From the NCBI GenBank assembly GCA_022575985.1, contig JAKSXM010000147.1, forward strand, positions 21,858,001 to 21,922,000: a stretch of DNA of 64,000 nucleotides, read 5' to 3'. Positions within the stretch are counted from its first letter, which is position 1, and every line of letters starts with the position of its first letter. The translations under genes and the position numbers were made by a program. A model generated the notes under the pieces. The model made no database searches, was not told the DNA's origin, and saw only the letters and a list, made by a program, of their open reading frames with translations. Positions 10,861 through 22,048 of this stretch are shown in pieces. The DNA is from Anagrus nilaparvatae. Its lineage: Eukaryota > Arthropoda > Insecta > Hymenoptera > Mymaridae.

Positions 10861-11640
10861 AACACGTAGTGTGCCGTTGGTGTTGGTCTTGTGTTGGTCT
10901 TGGCGTTTGTCTTTATTTTAGTCCTGAGGCCAGGCACACTATCGTGTTTGCACGATATTATATGCTGACATCTGTAACTCGCGGGACGGAAAAGCATAGA
11001 AGTATACGAAAAAGTTATGCCTGCAATATACCATCAGTCAGTGATAGCATAATGTTTATTTAGCAGTTTCCAAGAACTGTCGTCGGTAGATCGGCACTAC
11101 TTAGGCGCTTCCGTATTAACCAATTGAAGGTAACTATATCGGAAAACCGGACTTTAACGGTAACATATATATTATATTCTTTGGTTATACATATACAATA
11201 TTATATCGTATAAGCAAAGGTGAATAATATAAATAATCCCCGCAGGGTTTAAATGAAATTTGATGCTCCACGCAAGCGCATTTTAGTATTATAGCCAAGC
11301 CCTCTGCAGCTTACTAACACCAAATTTTATTTTCGGATATATACATACATTACTTGTGTGTATACTTTTCTTGACATATACCACAGTGTATACCATGTTT
11401 ATCATAGAATGGATGGGAGGCGTGTGTCTACACATAGACTATAAGTAGGGATTGAAGTAGTAGTATGGTGGATTCAGTTTCTGTAGTGGGGTCTGTGTTA
11501 TAGAAATTAAATATGATAAAGAAAGATAGAAATATACAAATAAATATTGAACAGTTTTAGTGGATGTGGCATATTTGTATGCGTGTAAAGTAAAGCGGTG
11601 ATTGTTGGATTCTTTGGTGTTTAGTACGTTTGTTTGTAAG
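10860..11640 (+). promoter_or_regulatory. Probable promoter / 5' UTR region of the 11641 exon
   Basis: Composition changes to a more mixed, CpG-containing sequence compared with the flanking AT-rich DNA, and no inverted repeat explains it. 'atcagtcagtg' at about 11033 contains TCAGT, which matches the arthropod initiator, but this alone is weak. The last 100 bp before the ATG lack stop-free coding and read as a 5' UTR. One short transposon-end match sits inside at about 11149-11169. Confidence 0.35.
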
Positions 11641-11875
11641 ATGGTAGACGGGCCATCTACTGTGGTTCTTGATTTGGACGGCGCGGGCGTCTCGCGTATT
11701 TCGCGAGAGCGTCATAAACGCCCAAAATCCTCAAATTCTATTGTGATTAAATCTAAGCGTGATTGTTGTGACGGTAGTAATAACGTCAGTGTCAATGATA
11801 GTAATAATATTTCTGAAGAATTAAGGTCTAATACAGTGACAATGTCTGTTAATCACACTGTGCTTTCTACTACTC

Positions 11876-11965
<90 letters not shown>

Positions 11966-12473
11966 TTAATAATGGTGAAGTGTTAATATTAGAGCAAAAA
12001 TCTCAAAGTAATCCAAATATGATTGAACAATCTTCAAATATATCTTCTGACACTTTATCATCTATATCAAATCTATCATCATCACCATTAATATCTTCGC
12101 CATCGGGATTTAAAACGGGGGGTACTACGGTGAATTCTTTAGGAAGTGCGGTTGTTCTTGTAGAACGTAGTGATATTGTGATTGATCATATTAAAAATAA
12201 CAAAAATAAAGTTATAATGCAAGATAATAATACAAATAATAATCATAATATTAAACAAAATAATAAGTTACGTAAAAATAATTCTACAAACAATAATATT
12301 ACTAATAATACGGTATCTAATTATAGCAGTAAAAGTGAAGATTCATTGAAAACAACAGAAATTAAAAATAGACAGAAGAAGAGGGCACAGAAATTTACTG
12401 ACGATAAAGTAACAGGATCATGTGGCAAAAAACGATGCTCTGATCGATACGATAGCTCTGAAAGTTCAGACAG
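11641..12473 (+). CDS. First coding exon of an unrecognised Thr/Asn/Ser-rich, basic (probably nuclear) protein
   Basis: The start is the ATG at 11641 in good Kozak context (AAGATGG). An upstream in-frame TTG at 11602 is not a credible eukaryotic start. The exon gives 277 codons plus two bases and ends at a clean donor (CAG|GTAAAT, 12473/12474), so the next exon starts in phase 2. Residues 1-40 are ordered-looking and include 'VVLDLDGAGVSRISRERHKR'. A pure Thr tract then an Asn tract of more than 20 residues is encoded by ACT and AAT trinucleotide repeats (about 11870-11965). A Ser/Asn-rich linker follows, then a basic segment ('KNRQKKRAQK') and an acidic Ser-Asp end ('RYDSSESSDR'). There is no signal peptide or membrane segment. 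Such composition is typical of insect transcriptional or chromatin regulators, but no domain is present and no gene name is assigned. The stop three bases into the intron is irrelevant if the donor is used. Confidence 0.75.
11870..11965 (+). repeat. Coding trinucleotide microsatellite (ACT)n-(AAT)n
   Basis: Uninterrupted ACT repeats followed by AAT repeats encode the poly-Thr and poly-Asn tracts inside the exon. The frame is kept because the unit is three bases. Length is likely to vary between individuals. Confidence 0.9.
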
Positions 12474-12479
12474 GTAAAT
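12474..12479 (+). other. Splice donor site
   Basis: The sequence CAG|GTAAAT is a good eukaryotic 5' splice site. The reading frame would stop at the TAA inside it if unspliced, which supports real use as a donor. Confidence 0.6.
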
Positions 12480-12529
12480 GCATTACAATTGAATGTATTT
12501 TTCATATAACGCCGAGTATATTTTCATAT

Positions 12530-12590
12530 AACAATGAAAATAACTATATTCCAATTTTGAGAAACCGTCATTATCGCCATTTTTACACAA
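12530..12590 (-). mobile_element. Lone end of the 12.7-kb MITE family
   Basis: The stretch containing 'ctatattccaattttgagaa' and 'accgtcattatcgcc' is the reverse complement of the MITE terminus. It is closest to the copy at about 18229 ('ctcaaaattggaatatagt'). No matching opposite end was found just upstream, which is occupied by the host exon and its donor. Confidence 0.5.
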
Positions 12591-12713
12591 GCAATAGCAC
12601 ATGAATTCTTAAACAGGTATTAGAAAAGCTTGCAAATGCTCACAAACGCTACATTTTCTAGACATTTGGTAGACTTATTTAGTATTACTTACACTAAATG
12701 TTTTTTTTTTCTA

Positions 12714-12944
12714 CTAAGGGCAATAATGACGGCCTCTCAAAATTAGAGTATATAGTTATTTCCCGCTAGTAGAGAATAGTACATCTTTATACGGGTCTTT
12801 TCGCAAATGCGATAAATTATACAATGTGTCTTTGGATTCAATAGTCGTATTTGGTATACCATTTTCTATAATAAATATTATTATAATATAGCAGGAATAA
12901 ATACTATATTCTAACTTTGAGAGGCCGTCATTATTGTCCTTTGT
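12714..12944. mobile_element. MITE with roughly 40-bp terminal inverted repeats
   Basis: The left end 'aagggcaataatgacggcct' at 12716 continues into 'ctcaaaattagagtata'. Its complement ends near 12941 ('gaggccgtcattattgtcct'). The element is about 230 bp and non-coding. Lone ends of the same family occur at about 12530-12590 (inverted orientation) and at about 18229. Confidence 0.7.
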
Positions 12945-13289
12945 AAATAAAATAACTTTCTTAGCCTCATTTACAAATATTTATTTTTACCTAAGGCGAT
13001 TACAGAATCTCGGCGTTACGCGCCTCGGAACTTTTTTTTGCAAGATTTTTTTTGTATATCAAATCGGTTTTGTAAGTTTATTCCCAAAAAATGTTTAAGA
13101 AAACTGACAGAATCCCAAAAAACTAAAATGGACTTAATTTGAGCATTTTTGCATCTAGAGGGCTAAAAATTGGAAGCAATAGTATTAAATGTATACAAAA
13201 ACATATGTGCAAATTTTGATGGCAGTTGGTGAAGGTCATTTTTTTACCTTTCAGGTGTTTCTACCCAGGTACAATAAGTCCTTTTTGAT

Positions 13290-13465
13290 GAAAATTTACT
13301 GTTTATGTCATTTTTATAGTCAAAAACACATATTTTGAACATTCAAAATTACATTCAAATTTACTGTTTATGTCATTTTTATAGTCAAAAACACATATTT
13401 TGAACATTCAAAATATGTTTTTTTGACTATAAAATGACTTAAACAGTAAATTTTCATCACCGGGA
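13290..13465. repeat. Tandem duplication plus inverted copy of a roughly 60-bp unit
   Basis: 'tttactgtttatgtcatttt' with 'atagtcaaaaacacat' occurs twice in direct order (about 13306 and 13361) and once inverted (about 13410-13455, 'atgttttttttgactat'-like). The array can fold into a hairpin. It is non-coding. Confidence 0.7.
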
Positions 13466-13689
13466 TCATGTAAAATAACTTATATCTGGTCTATATAATT
13501 ATTTATAGACTTTTATTTGCTTGGAAACATATATTTTATGAAATAAATAAAAAATTGCGATACTTTTAAACATAAAAAAATATAATTACTTCTTTATAAC
13601 TAAAATCAAAAAATTGGGATTATTGAGGTTCTATCATTGTTTTAACTTGTTATAAACAAAAATTCCGAAAAATACTGTCAACTCCCGAA

Positions 13690-14300
13690 ATAAAAATTTT
13701 TTAAAATCGGGTAACTCATTTACGTAAAAAGGCAATTTTTGACATAAAAGTGGAAAAATCTTTTTTTCACCTATCGCCGATTTCTTGTTCACAATTTCTG
13801 AAGAATCTCCCTAAATCGTTCTCTGTGTGACTTACTTCAGTATGCGTGTAAATACAACCTTACAATTGCGCAGTAGCGTTCAGCGCACTCCTCTCTTTAG
13901 CACACTCAGTGCCGAGTATTTTTATAAAAACGAGGGCCCGAGAGTATTAATGTTTTTTTACAGTTTAAATTATCCTTTTTGTTACTAAAATTACATTTTA
14001 TTTATGGTCGCTTAAAAAAGTGAATTAGCTATTTATTAAACAAGTATGCTCCCTCGTGCATACAACTGCATGCAAAGCCAAAACCAATATTTTGTCCCGT
14101 GTTCTAAACAATAGTTTTACATATAATGGGCAAAAAAGCCGCCTCCTTAGGGCAGAAAATAGGGTTTTTTTGCCCTAGATATGTAAAATATATTTTTTGC
14201 CCTCCCGGGCGTAAAACTCGTGTGTAAAGAATTTTCTGAACTCGTTCTACGCCTAGGTGGGCAAAAAATAGTGCAAGCACCATGGGCGAAATACTTTAGA
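13690..14300. other. Gene-less stretch with fragments of dispersed repeats
   Basis: 'cacctatcgccgatttcttg' (about 13770) recurs inverted at about 51215. 'cactcgtgcatacaactgca' is nearly shared between about 14053 and about 32605. Several 'gggcaaaaaa' / 'ttttttgccc' inverted pairs lie at 14125-14260. These look like remnants of elements whose full boundaries cannot be drawn here. No gene is recognised. Confidence 0.5.
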
Positions 14301-15149
14301 CACGAGCGTGAACACATATCACTCGTGCCTGGCTTCGCCGACCACTCGTGCTAGTGCTCAAGCTAGTGCCGAAACTTCTACGCCCTTAGTACTTTTCTTG
14401 AGTTTAGTGTTTTTACGAAAATCCTATTATTTTTATAAACGTGTGAGCTTTTTGTTAAGTTTTATTTTTAAATTGAAAATTCAAAGAAAAGGCTAGTGAA
14501 AAACAGGTTTTCTATAAAACATCAAATATTAACATAACAATTTAAAATTTATAAATCAAATTCAATAAGACTACTAAAAATAAGTATTTATTAGAGACTG
14601 TGTTTCCAGCAAAATGTTTCAATTATGTATTTGTGCGGTTCTAGAAATTTCTTAAAATCACCTCTGCTTACAACTACCTACTAAAGTGCTAAAAATATTG
14701 TAAACAAACATACCTGTAAGCACATAAGCCCAGATTACTCCAAGCCCAAAAATTGAAATTATACTAAGCCTTAAATTAAAACCCGGATTATTCTAAGTCC
14801 CGTTTGATCTCCCCTTCTATTGTGACCATCGGTTGCCCGTCGGTTGCCCACTCTATATTTTCAGGCTTTCTGGGGTACCCCTATCTACGCATAAACATGT
14901 TCCTTGTTAAAATAGGATTAAAGACGCCAGAAAAAAATATAAGTCTTGTGATATTATTAATTATTGTTGCGCGTCTTTTTAAAATTATAACTTTTTAAAT
15001 TGAAAAGCATAACTTTGTAAATTTAATATTATTATTTATGATTTTTACGAAGCTAAGTAAAATAACTCAATAAATTATAGCCCAACAGCATCAAAGATAA
15101 TGATCAAATTACCTTTTTCTAAGTTTAATTTGCATTGCAAATGATTTTT

Positions 15150-15285
15150 TTTAAATGGTTTTTCATATGGAAATTCATATATTTTTCATATGATTTACCA
15201 TATGCTTTTCTTGTGCAATATCCATATGGAGATTCATATGGAAATTCATATGGTTTTCCATATGAAAAACCATATGGATATTTTT
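15150..15285. repeat. Array of CATATG palindromes (eight in about 115 bp)
   Basis: CATATG occurs near 15163, 15187, 15199, 15223, 15234, 15247, 15259 and 15271, mostly as 'ttCATATGgaaa' or its complement with 11-13 bp spacing. A 63-codon minus-strand ORF (Pro-Tyr-Gly repeats) across it follows the repeat period and is probably not a gene. Confidence 0.8.
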
Positions 15286-15300
15286 GATAGGGAGCTAAAC

Positions 15301-15432
15301 TACACGGTGATCCCAAGCGGGACGTAATTTTATTTAATTAGGCGCATCGCTATTTGTTTATGCTTGTAATCTTAGCTGCGCGATTGATTAACTAATAAAC
15401 AAACAATGCATCCCGCGTTGGATCACCCTGTA
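15301..15432. mobile_element. Short MITE, TA-flanked, roughly 24-bp TIRs (mariner/Tc1-like signature)
   Basis: The left end 'cacggtgatcc' (15303) and right end 'ggatcaccctg' (ending 15430) are inverted repeats continuing into 'caagcggga' / 'tcccgcgttg'. Both sides are flanked by TA, the target duplication of Tc1/mariner elements. The interior of about 128 bp is non-coding. The superfamily call rests only on the TA. Confidence 0.65.
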
Positions 15433-15486
15433 TAAAATGAAGAGCGGATTTGTATTAGAACTAGTGTTGGTTGTATTACGGATAAA

Positions 15487-16391
15487 AAATAATACGAGTC
15501 AATAACTTAAAATAATCTTTCATTCGTTAATGAAATTGTAAACATGTTTTTTGTTTATGGCAAAAAAAGCTATATAATAGAAAATATCCGTTAATATCAC
15601 ACATGTAAGGGTTAAAACCAGTCCATTACATGGGTCAAACTACCCTTGGCTTAGCCAATAATACAATGTATGAAAGATTTTTTTTTTTAATTTTAGTTTT
15701 AGATTAGCTATAACTTAATTTATAAAAAAAATTAAATAAAAATATTTGATTTTCGAACTAAAAATTTTTTCCATTATTTTTTCAATAAATTGCCCACGTT
15801 TCGATTTTAAGAGCATAGAAATGAAATCTGACCACAAAAAAAAGGTTAAGCACCCCTAAAACTATCTGTTTTCGAGGTACAGCTTTGTAAGGGTAATTTG
15901 CATTCCAGAGGGTTCGTAACTATTTTCTTAACGTAAAATAAATGAAAGATTTTTTTAAAATTAATTTGTGGCTTTTGTATTAAAGAATTTAAGCGCCAAG
16001 ACAATAGTTACAAACCTCTGGGAGTGAAAATTACCCCTAAAAATATGTTTAACGCCTCTAAAAGCTGTACCTCTAAAACGGATAGTTTTCTTAGTTTTTA
16101 GGGCTGCTAAATATTTTTTGTGGGTAGTTTTCATTCTTAGAGGTTTAAAATTATTTTTTTTACTTATGTGAACTATAATCTAAAGCTAAAAGCTTTTCAA
16201 AAAATCTTCTATTTATTACATTATTTGCTAAGCCACGGGCAGTTTGATTCCTGTATTGGCCTGTTTTTAACCCTTATTTGTGTGCCAAATTAACGGATAA
16301 TGTCAATTACGGCTTTTTTGACATAAACAAAAAACATTTTTACATTTTTATTAAAGAAGAAGATTATTTTTAGTTATTGACCCGTTATTAA
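15487..16391. mobile_element. Foldback element, two roughly 440-bp imperfect arms
   Basis: The left arm runs from 'aatacgagtcaataactt' and the right arm ends at 'agttattgacccgttatt'. Inner matching pairs include 'taagggttaaaaccag' (15607) with 'ctgtttttaacccttat' (16261), and 'gaggtacagcttt' (15875) with 'aaagctgtacctc' (16062). The arms meet near 15950. There is no coding sequence. Confidence 0.65.
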
Positions 16392-16878
16392 CAAAAAAAA
16401 TGCAAAAACCACCCTAAAAAAGAGTGTTTTTGTTATTTTAGGGGTGCGAAACACATTTTTGTGTTCTGGGACCATGAGTTTTGGAACCAGCAACCAAACG
16501 TACCCCTACAAATACTTAGAGCCTTTAAAAAAAATTTTGTGTAACTGTTGTGATCCGCCCTCAATTATGTGTAAAATAGCCTATTTCACGAGGAGATAAT
16601 TTCAAGTACTTTTTTTTTAATCACCTTACGCATACACTTACATATACTGAGCCTAAAAAATTTTTGTTTCATAGCTTTTCTCTTGGTTATGTATTTAAAT
16701 ACAAATGATTTAAAAATGAGAACAATCTTGATATTTGGTACACAATAAATAATTAAATTTACTGCAGACCTAACTTATACAAACAATCTTTTATGAAATA
16801 TTGAAGAGAGACTATAATACAAAAGCTTATATGTAATATCTGATGCATAGAAGAATTATACCCTATGTATTATATACT

Positions 16879-18075
16879 CTGAAAAAATTTTCCGTATGCG
16901 GCAAGCGGATTCCTCTTTTGGCTAGAGGATGGTTTTTTTATTTTAACTATCATAAAAACCGATAAAGAGTTAAAATTGAACAAAAACTTAAACAATATTA
17001 ATATAAGTGCATTAGAAGTTTAATTTCAAAATAATTCACAATTACCTACTTCACAATAACTTTCACATTTATTTTATATAAGAAATTTACAAAATTTTCA
17101 AGTAAATAATTTTCTAATAATCTTTAGAAGATGATGGTTACTTTGGTGGCGAGATCTAGCAGCGAGAAATATGGAAGTAAGTTAACACTCAGTGAGAATA
17201 TACAATATAGGCAAAATTTGCCTTTTCAACTTACAAATTAATTAGAATAAAAGATGTTGTAAAACAAAAAAAAAAAAATAAATGCAGTTAAAACTATATA
17301 AATACATACTAAAATTACAAATACTTATAGGCATTACGCAAAAATATTTGAGAGAATTCTCAAATTTTGGAAGAGGTGCCGTACTCATCCCATGTACTTA
17401 GGCTCATTGTAGCACCTCTTCCCAAATTTGAGAATTTACTCAAGTATTTTTAGCTGCTAAGCATATACAGGCTGTAGAGAAGGCTCGGCCTGAGGTTAAT
17501 ACCTCTCACCCCTGGCATAGTTTTTGGCTAAACATTTTTTTACAGGCTTATAAATACGCAACAATGATGTCTTCCTTAACTCATTACGGCACCTCTTCGC
17601 AAATTTGAGAATTCACTCAAATATTTTTGCGTAATGCCTTTAAGTATTTGTAATTTTAGTCTCTATTTATTTAGTTTTAAATGCATTTATTTTTTGTTTT
17701 TTTTGTTTTACAACAATATTATCTTTTACTCTAATTAATTTGTAAGTTGAAAAAGCAAATTTTGCCTATATATTTCTCATATTTCTCGCTGCTAGATCTC
17801 ACCGCCAAAGTAACCTTCATCTTCTAATAAGATTATTAGAAAATTATTTACTTGAAAATTTTGTTAATTTCTTATATAAAATAAATGTGAATGTTATTGT
17901 GAAGTAGGTAATTGTGAATTATTTTAAAATTAAATTTCTAATGCACTTATATTAATGTTGTTTAATTTTTTGTTCAATTTTAACATTTTATCGGTTTTTT
18001 ATGATAGTTACAATAAAAAAACCATCCTCTAGCCACAAAAGGAATCCGCTTGCCGCAAACGGAAAATTTTTTTAG
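16879..18075. mobile_element. 1.2-kb foldback element with roughly 500-bp arms
   Basis: The outer ends are 'ctgaaaaaattttccgt' (16879) and 'acggaaaatttttttag' (18075), followed inward by 'gcggcaagcggattcctctt' and its complement. Inner halves share 'agatctagcagcgagaaata' (17153) with its complement at 17790. The spacer (about 17345-17630) carries 'gagaggtgccg'-like blocks ('aatttgagaattcactcaa') in both orientations, so a smaller inverted repeat sits in the middle. It is non-coding. Confidence 0.75.
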
Positions 18076-18099
18076 TGTAATAGTACATTCTTAACCGGC

Positions 18100-18860
18100 T
18101 CTTAGAAATGTTTATATTTCTAAATGCGAATGTTTAAAGGTACGCGGCGCGTAGCGCTGACTTCCTGTAATTGCATTTGGCAAATATAAATATTTCTAGA
18201 TGGGTTTATGAATGTTTTTTTCTTTACAAAGGGCAAAATTGATGACCTCTCAAAATTGGAATATAGTCATTATTTCCCGTTAATAAAGAAAATAATATTC
18301 TTCTTTCACAGATTCTTTTCTATACCCACGCATGCATTTTGAAAGAATAAAAAAACCAGTTTAGCCACGTGTATTAGAGGGTTCGCGATATACTATAACA
18401 TACAAATAAAACTCACATATTATATTTAAAAAAAAATAACCCCTCGAAATATTGTCCTCGAATGTGAAGCGTGTCACATGCAGTCCACATACATGTATCT
18501 AATTCACATACAAGCTCTTGTATAACACTGGACTATGTGAGCTGTAAAATAAGAAATTGTTGAATTTAAGGAATAGCTATACCATCTTTTGTGCGTTTTT
18601 AATACCACTATTACGAGGCAAACTAGATGTTTGTGCGTTTCGTATTTTCAGAGAAAATGAGAATTTTCAAAACTTAATTACCGGGACAAAATTTTTCCTT
18701 TAAAAATTAATTTTAAAAAATCCGATTACAGGGTTTTTAAATTTCTGTTTGTACTTTGATCACTCGGAAAAAAAAATTAAAAATACTTAAAAATTAAAAA
18801 TACTAAAAATTAAAATTTTCTACAAAAAAAAAACCGCGCAAGAGAAATCTAACAAAAATA
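18100..18860. other. Gene-less stretch with a lone MITE end
   Basis: A terminus of the 12.7-kb MITE family is at about 18229-18290. A small 'aatgtttatatttctaaatg' inverted pair lies at 18107-18215. The rest is AT-rich with nothing recognised. Confidence 0.5.
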
Positions 18861-19088
18861 AATGAAGTAGAATTTGATGGTAAAAAGAAATAAAAAGGTT
18901 AAAATTTGCCTTAGCTAATTGTTGTAGAAATGTATGAATTATTATTATTCTCTGAATTATTTTTCTAAATGATATTGTCGAAATGTTGTTAAATATTGGT
19001 TCGTGGGGCCTTCAACCCCCTTTACGTCTATTTTTTCTTGATTAAAGAAGGAGAGCAGAGGGCCCCGTGAGTCATTTTGATTTTACGC

Positions 19089-19336
19089 CTCTCTAAAGTG
19101 AAAAATGCGAATTTGTATATTAAAATTCACACCACCGCACTATTAAAGTAGCGATTTTTTTTCACACCTCCAAAGCAGTAAACTTGAAATTCATACTTTT
19201 AAAGGTGCAAATTTAACGTTTACACCAAGTTTGTAAGCGTTTTTCTAAATTTACACTTTTAAAGTAGCGAATTTACAAACACACTAGATTAGAGAGGATA
19301 GAATATAAATTCACACTTTTAAGAGTGTGATTTTGT
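19089..19336. repeat. Degenerate tandem array of palindromic 'cacttttaaagtg' units
   Basis: Five or six units centred on variants of TTCACACTTTTAAGAGTGTGA occur every 45-60 bp ('ctattaaagtag', 'catacttttaaaggtg', 'acacttttaaagtag', 'cacacttttaagagtgtg'). Each unit is itself an inverted repeat. It is non-coding. Confidence 0.6.
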
Positions 19337-19695
19337 AACTACAAAATCTACCAAAGGCAGTTTTAAAACATTACTCCTAGGATTTTAAAGGGTTTTAAGC
19401 AGTTTAAAGTAATGAAATACAACGTTCATATATTTTTGAGTATCAATATTAATACTATTAAAAACTGTTTATTTAGTTAAAAAATCTAAAATATATAATT
19501 TACAGATTTCTGTTAAAATATTCTAATAAAGCTATTTTTTTAGAGCTAAAAATAAAATAAAATACGGTTGTAGCGTACAGAAACAGGGTATATCCGTGTA
19601 TGAAGGGTATATTGAGAAAACCAAATATAAATCGATAAAATCGAGCGCTCTAAATAAAAATCATTTATATTTATGAGAGTGTGTCTTATATTTTT

Positions 19696-20015
19696 AGGCA
19701 CGATCACCCTATGTATGCAATACATAGATGAAATCGTGCCTTATAAGTTTGTCAGGTCAAAAAACGGAAAAGTTTCTAAATTGTCTAATTCGTGGAGAAA
19801 TTTGGTCCCCAGGTCATTCCGATGCCTCTAAATGCTTATATTGCCTTGGTGTGTGTAGGGATGTATGTTCGAGAAAGTGTATCCTCAAGATCTCAGAACC
19901 TACTCGATGAATCAAAAATCCCTTAGACCACATTTTTTGAAACCAGATCTAGTTGCAGGGTTTTCCATTTCAATAACCTTAGCTTTTTTATAATTCTTTG
20001 CGATTTTTTTTTTAG
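19696..20015. mobile_element. Short copy of the hairpin-ended (Helentron/DINE-like?) element inside the MULE left TIR
   Basis: It starts with the 46-nt hairpin AGGCACGAT...ATCGTGCCT (19696-19741) after a T-run and ends with 'attctttgcgattttttttt'. Removing it joins 'gtgtcttatattttt' to 'atattttttggctcc', which matches the uninterrupted right TIR. So the boundaries are defined by the empty site in the other TIR. No target duplication other than T/A runs is evident. It is non-coding. Confidence 0.65.
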
Positions 20016-20470
20016 ATATTTTTTGGCTCCCCCTATTTTTTTCGAATATTTAGGTCATAAAAAACCCCCAGCTCCAAGGATTTTGATTTTCGATTTTTTT
20101 AACCCGTGCCACCGAGCACTTGAAGTTTCCCATTTAAATAACATGGGAATTTTGGGTTTTTAGCTCATTTTTAGCTATACAAATTTTTACAAAATCCAAA
20201 AAGCGTTTTAAAAAGCTAATTTTCACTGAAAACATACTTTTATATGTTGTAAAGACATGGAAACAGCCCTGCATTCATTCCAAAGGGAATTTTGGGGTTA
20301 GAAACGCAAATTTACGGATTGGGGGTCAATTTTACCATTTTTTTTTTCCTAAAAAAATTTTTACCAAAAATATTTTTACCAAAAAAATTTATTTCCAATT
20401 ATATTTTGTCCAAAAATTTTTTTTACCAAAATAAATAAAAATTTTTTTTTCCAATTTCCAAATTATTTTT

Positions 20471-22048
20471 TTAAAAATTTATATAATAGCCAATATTCTT
20501 CAAATATTGTATAACATCATTCCTTTCCAAATAATCGTTATATTGTAGAACAATTGACAGGAGCCTTTCTTCTTTTAATCTTCGCTTTGGATCCTTACCC
20601 TTCTTTACTTCTTGGCCTAATTGTAACTGCCGTATCATAATCTCCGTATCTGCTTGTTCCTTCTTTAACTCACTTAAAAACGCATATAAACTTGGATGAT
20701 GTTTACCGATAACAGTTTGCAGGCGATTATGCCAACCTTCCGAATTATTATTTGTTCGATCAGTTCCTTGTAAAACAGAATGGTACTGATTCCACAGTTT
20801 AGGAGGATAAATAGGCGGAATCATGGGTGGTCTACCTCGACGATTTTGCCTTCTAGAAGGCCTGCCAAGTACATAATTTATTCCAAAATAATCATAAACA
20901 GGAATTACATCTTCTGGAATTTCTTCTTTGATGTTTATAAAAGTATCTTTAACATGGTCTGGTGGTATAAATGCCAAAGCGCAAATCATGTGGCTAGCTA
21001 CTTTAATTGTTCTATCATTTGGATCACGGTATCGTGCTTGCAATCCTTCAGATTGGATATGACGGTAAATATTCTGAAAAAGATGAAATAGACAACATTT
21101 AATATTTTCCTCCCCAATCACTTCTTTAGCAGCAAGAATTATACTTTGCTCATAATCAGTCATTATATTGATGGCATATATACTTGAATATTTAAATTAC
21201 GTACGGATGATATTGTAATTTCAAAAACCTTTTGATACGAAATTTTTTCTTTAGATTCGAGAAGTGAATAAACAAGTGGTAAAGCAGATGTTTGAAGTTT
21301 TCCTTTTCGATCTACATGCGAAATTGCCCCCATGATAACGAGAAGCTGGAAAAAAATTAATGCGAAGAAAGTGCCATCCACAAACCAGGTATTGCATCTA
21401 AAAAGCTGTCTTATATTTTCTTTTGTGGCAAATATTAGAATTCTTCCAAATTCTTCAACTTTATCATTCTCATAGGAATTGTAAAAGAAAAAGTTTTCTC
21501 CAGATAATGATTGCTTGTATTCGTTAGGGATTTCCTCCAAGTATTGTAAATTTTGTGGGGTTGCAGGCATTTTTCGCAAACGTATGCGTGACTTTCCTTT
21601 ACGTAAAGTTGATTCGATCAGGCAGTTCAGCTATGACTTCTATGAAATTTTCAAAAATATAATTAATGAGGTTAGGCTTAAGAATTTATTTTAGTTGTAA
21701 CTAACCAAATGGTGCATTTCTCAATTCAGTTCTCAAAATTCGTGAAGGTGGCTCTTCTGGGTGTTGATCAGCTGCACGCTTCAAATTGTTCACGATCTTT
21801 GCTGCTTCTACTTCTTCTAGTTTAGGGGAATGGTTAATATGTTCATAATCTTCATCGTCAGGACCTTTTACGACATTTATTAATCCGTTTTTAACTACTG
21901 TTGTACTTCTGACACCACAAGATTCTTTTTTTTTACATATCCAATAAGCTCTTCTTTGAGGATCACCAGAATGTTTGTAATATAGGTAGCCATCGATGTT
22001 TAACAGTACTGATTTTTTAGACTGAATAATTTCAATTTTTTCGTACAT
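20471..22048 (-). pseudogene. MULE transposase with N-terminal FLYWCH zinc finger (one intron, two frameshifts)
   Basis: The transposase cuts and pastes the surrounding element in the nucleus. Exon 1 runs from the ATG at 22046-22048 down to 21706 and encodes a FLYWCH finger: 'YLYYKHSG...RRAYWICKKKESCGVRS', ending 'YEHINHSP'. A 66-bp intron (21705-21640) joins codon G|AA so that 'NAPF' continues 'EVIAELPDRIN'. A one-base insertion in the TTT at about 21605-21607 breaks the frame; after it the protein resumes 'LRKGKSRIRLRKMPATP'. The MULE core follows: 'WFVDGTFF' (first catalytic Asp), then a second frameshift at about 21163, then 'MTDYEQSI' (second Asp) and 'RTNNNSEGWHNRL' (Glu region). The segment after DGTF looks a few residues short compared with relatives. 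The C-terminus ends normally at 20471. The domain content is clear; the gene is disabled in this copy. Confidence 0.85.
21640..21705 (-). other. 66-bp intron in the MULE transposase
   Basis: The donor is G|GTTAGT (from 21705) and the acceptor is TTTCATAG| (to 21640). Splicing restores the FLYWCH-to-MULE linker reading frame. Unspliced, the frame stops three bases after the donor. Confidence 0.7.

Noticed and set aside
11602..11640. Upstream N-terminal extension of the host exon
   Set aside because: It begins with TTG, which is not a credible eukaryotic start; the ATG at 11641 has a better context.
15125..15316. Pro-Tyr-Gly repeat protein on the minus strand
   Set aside because: The reading frame is produced by the CATATG array and has no conserved start or homology.
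20780..21091. Plus-strand 103-codon ORF
   Set aside because: It lies antisense to the MULE transposase, which has recognisable domains.
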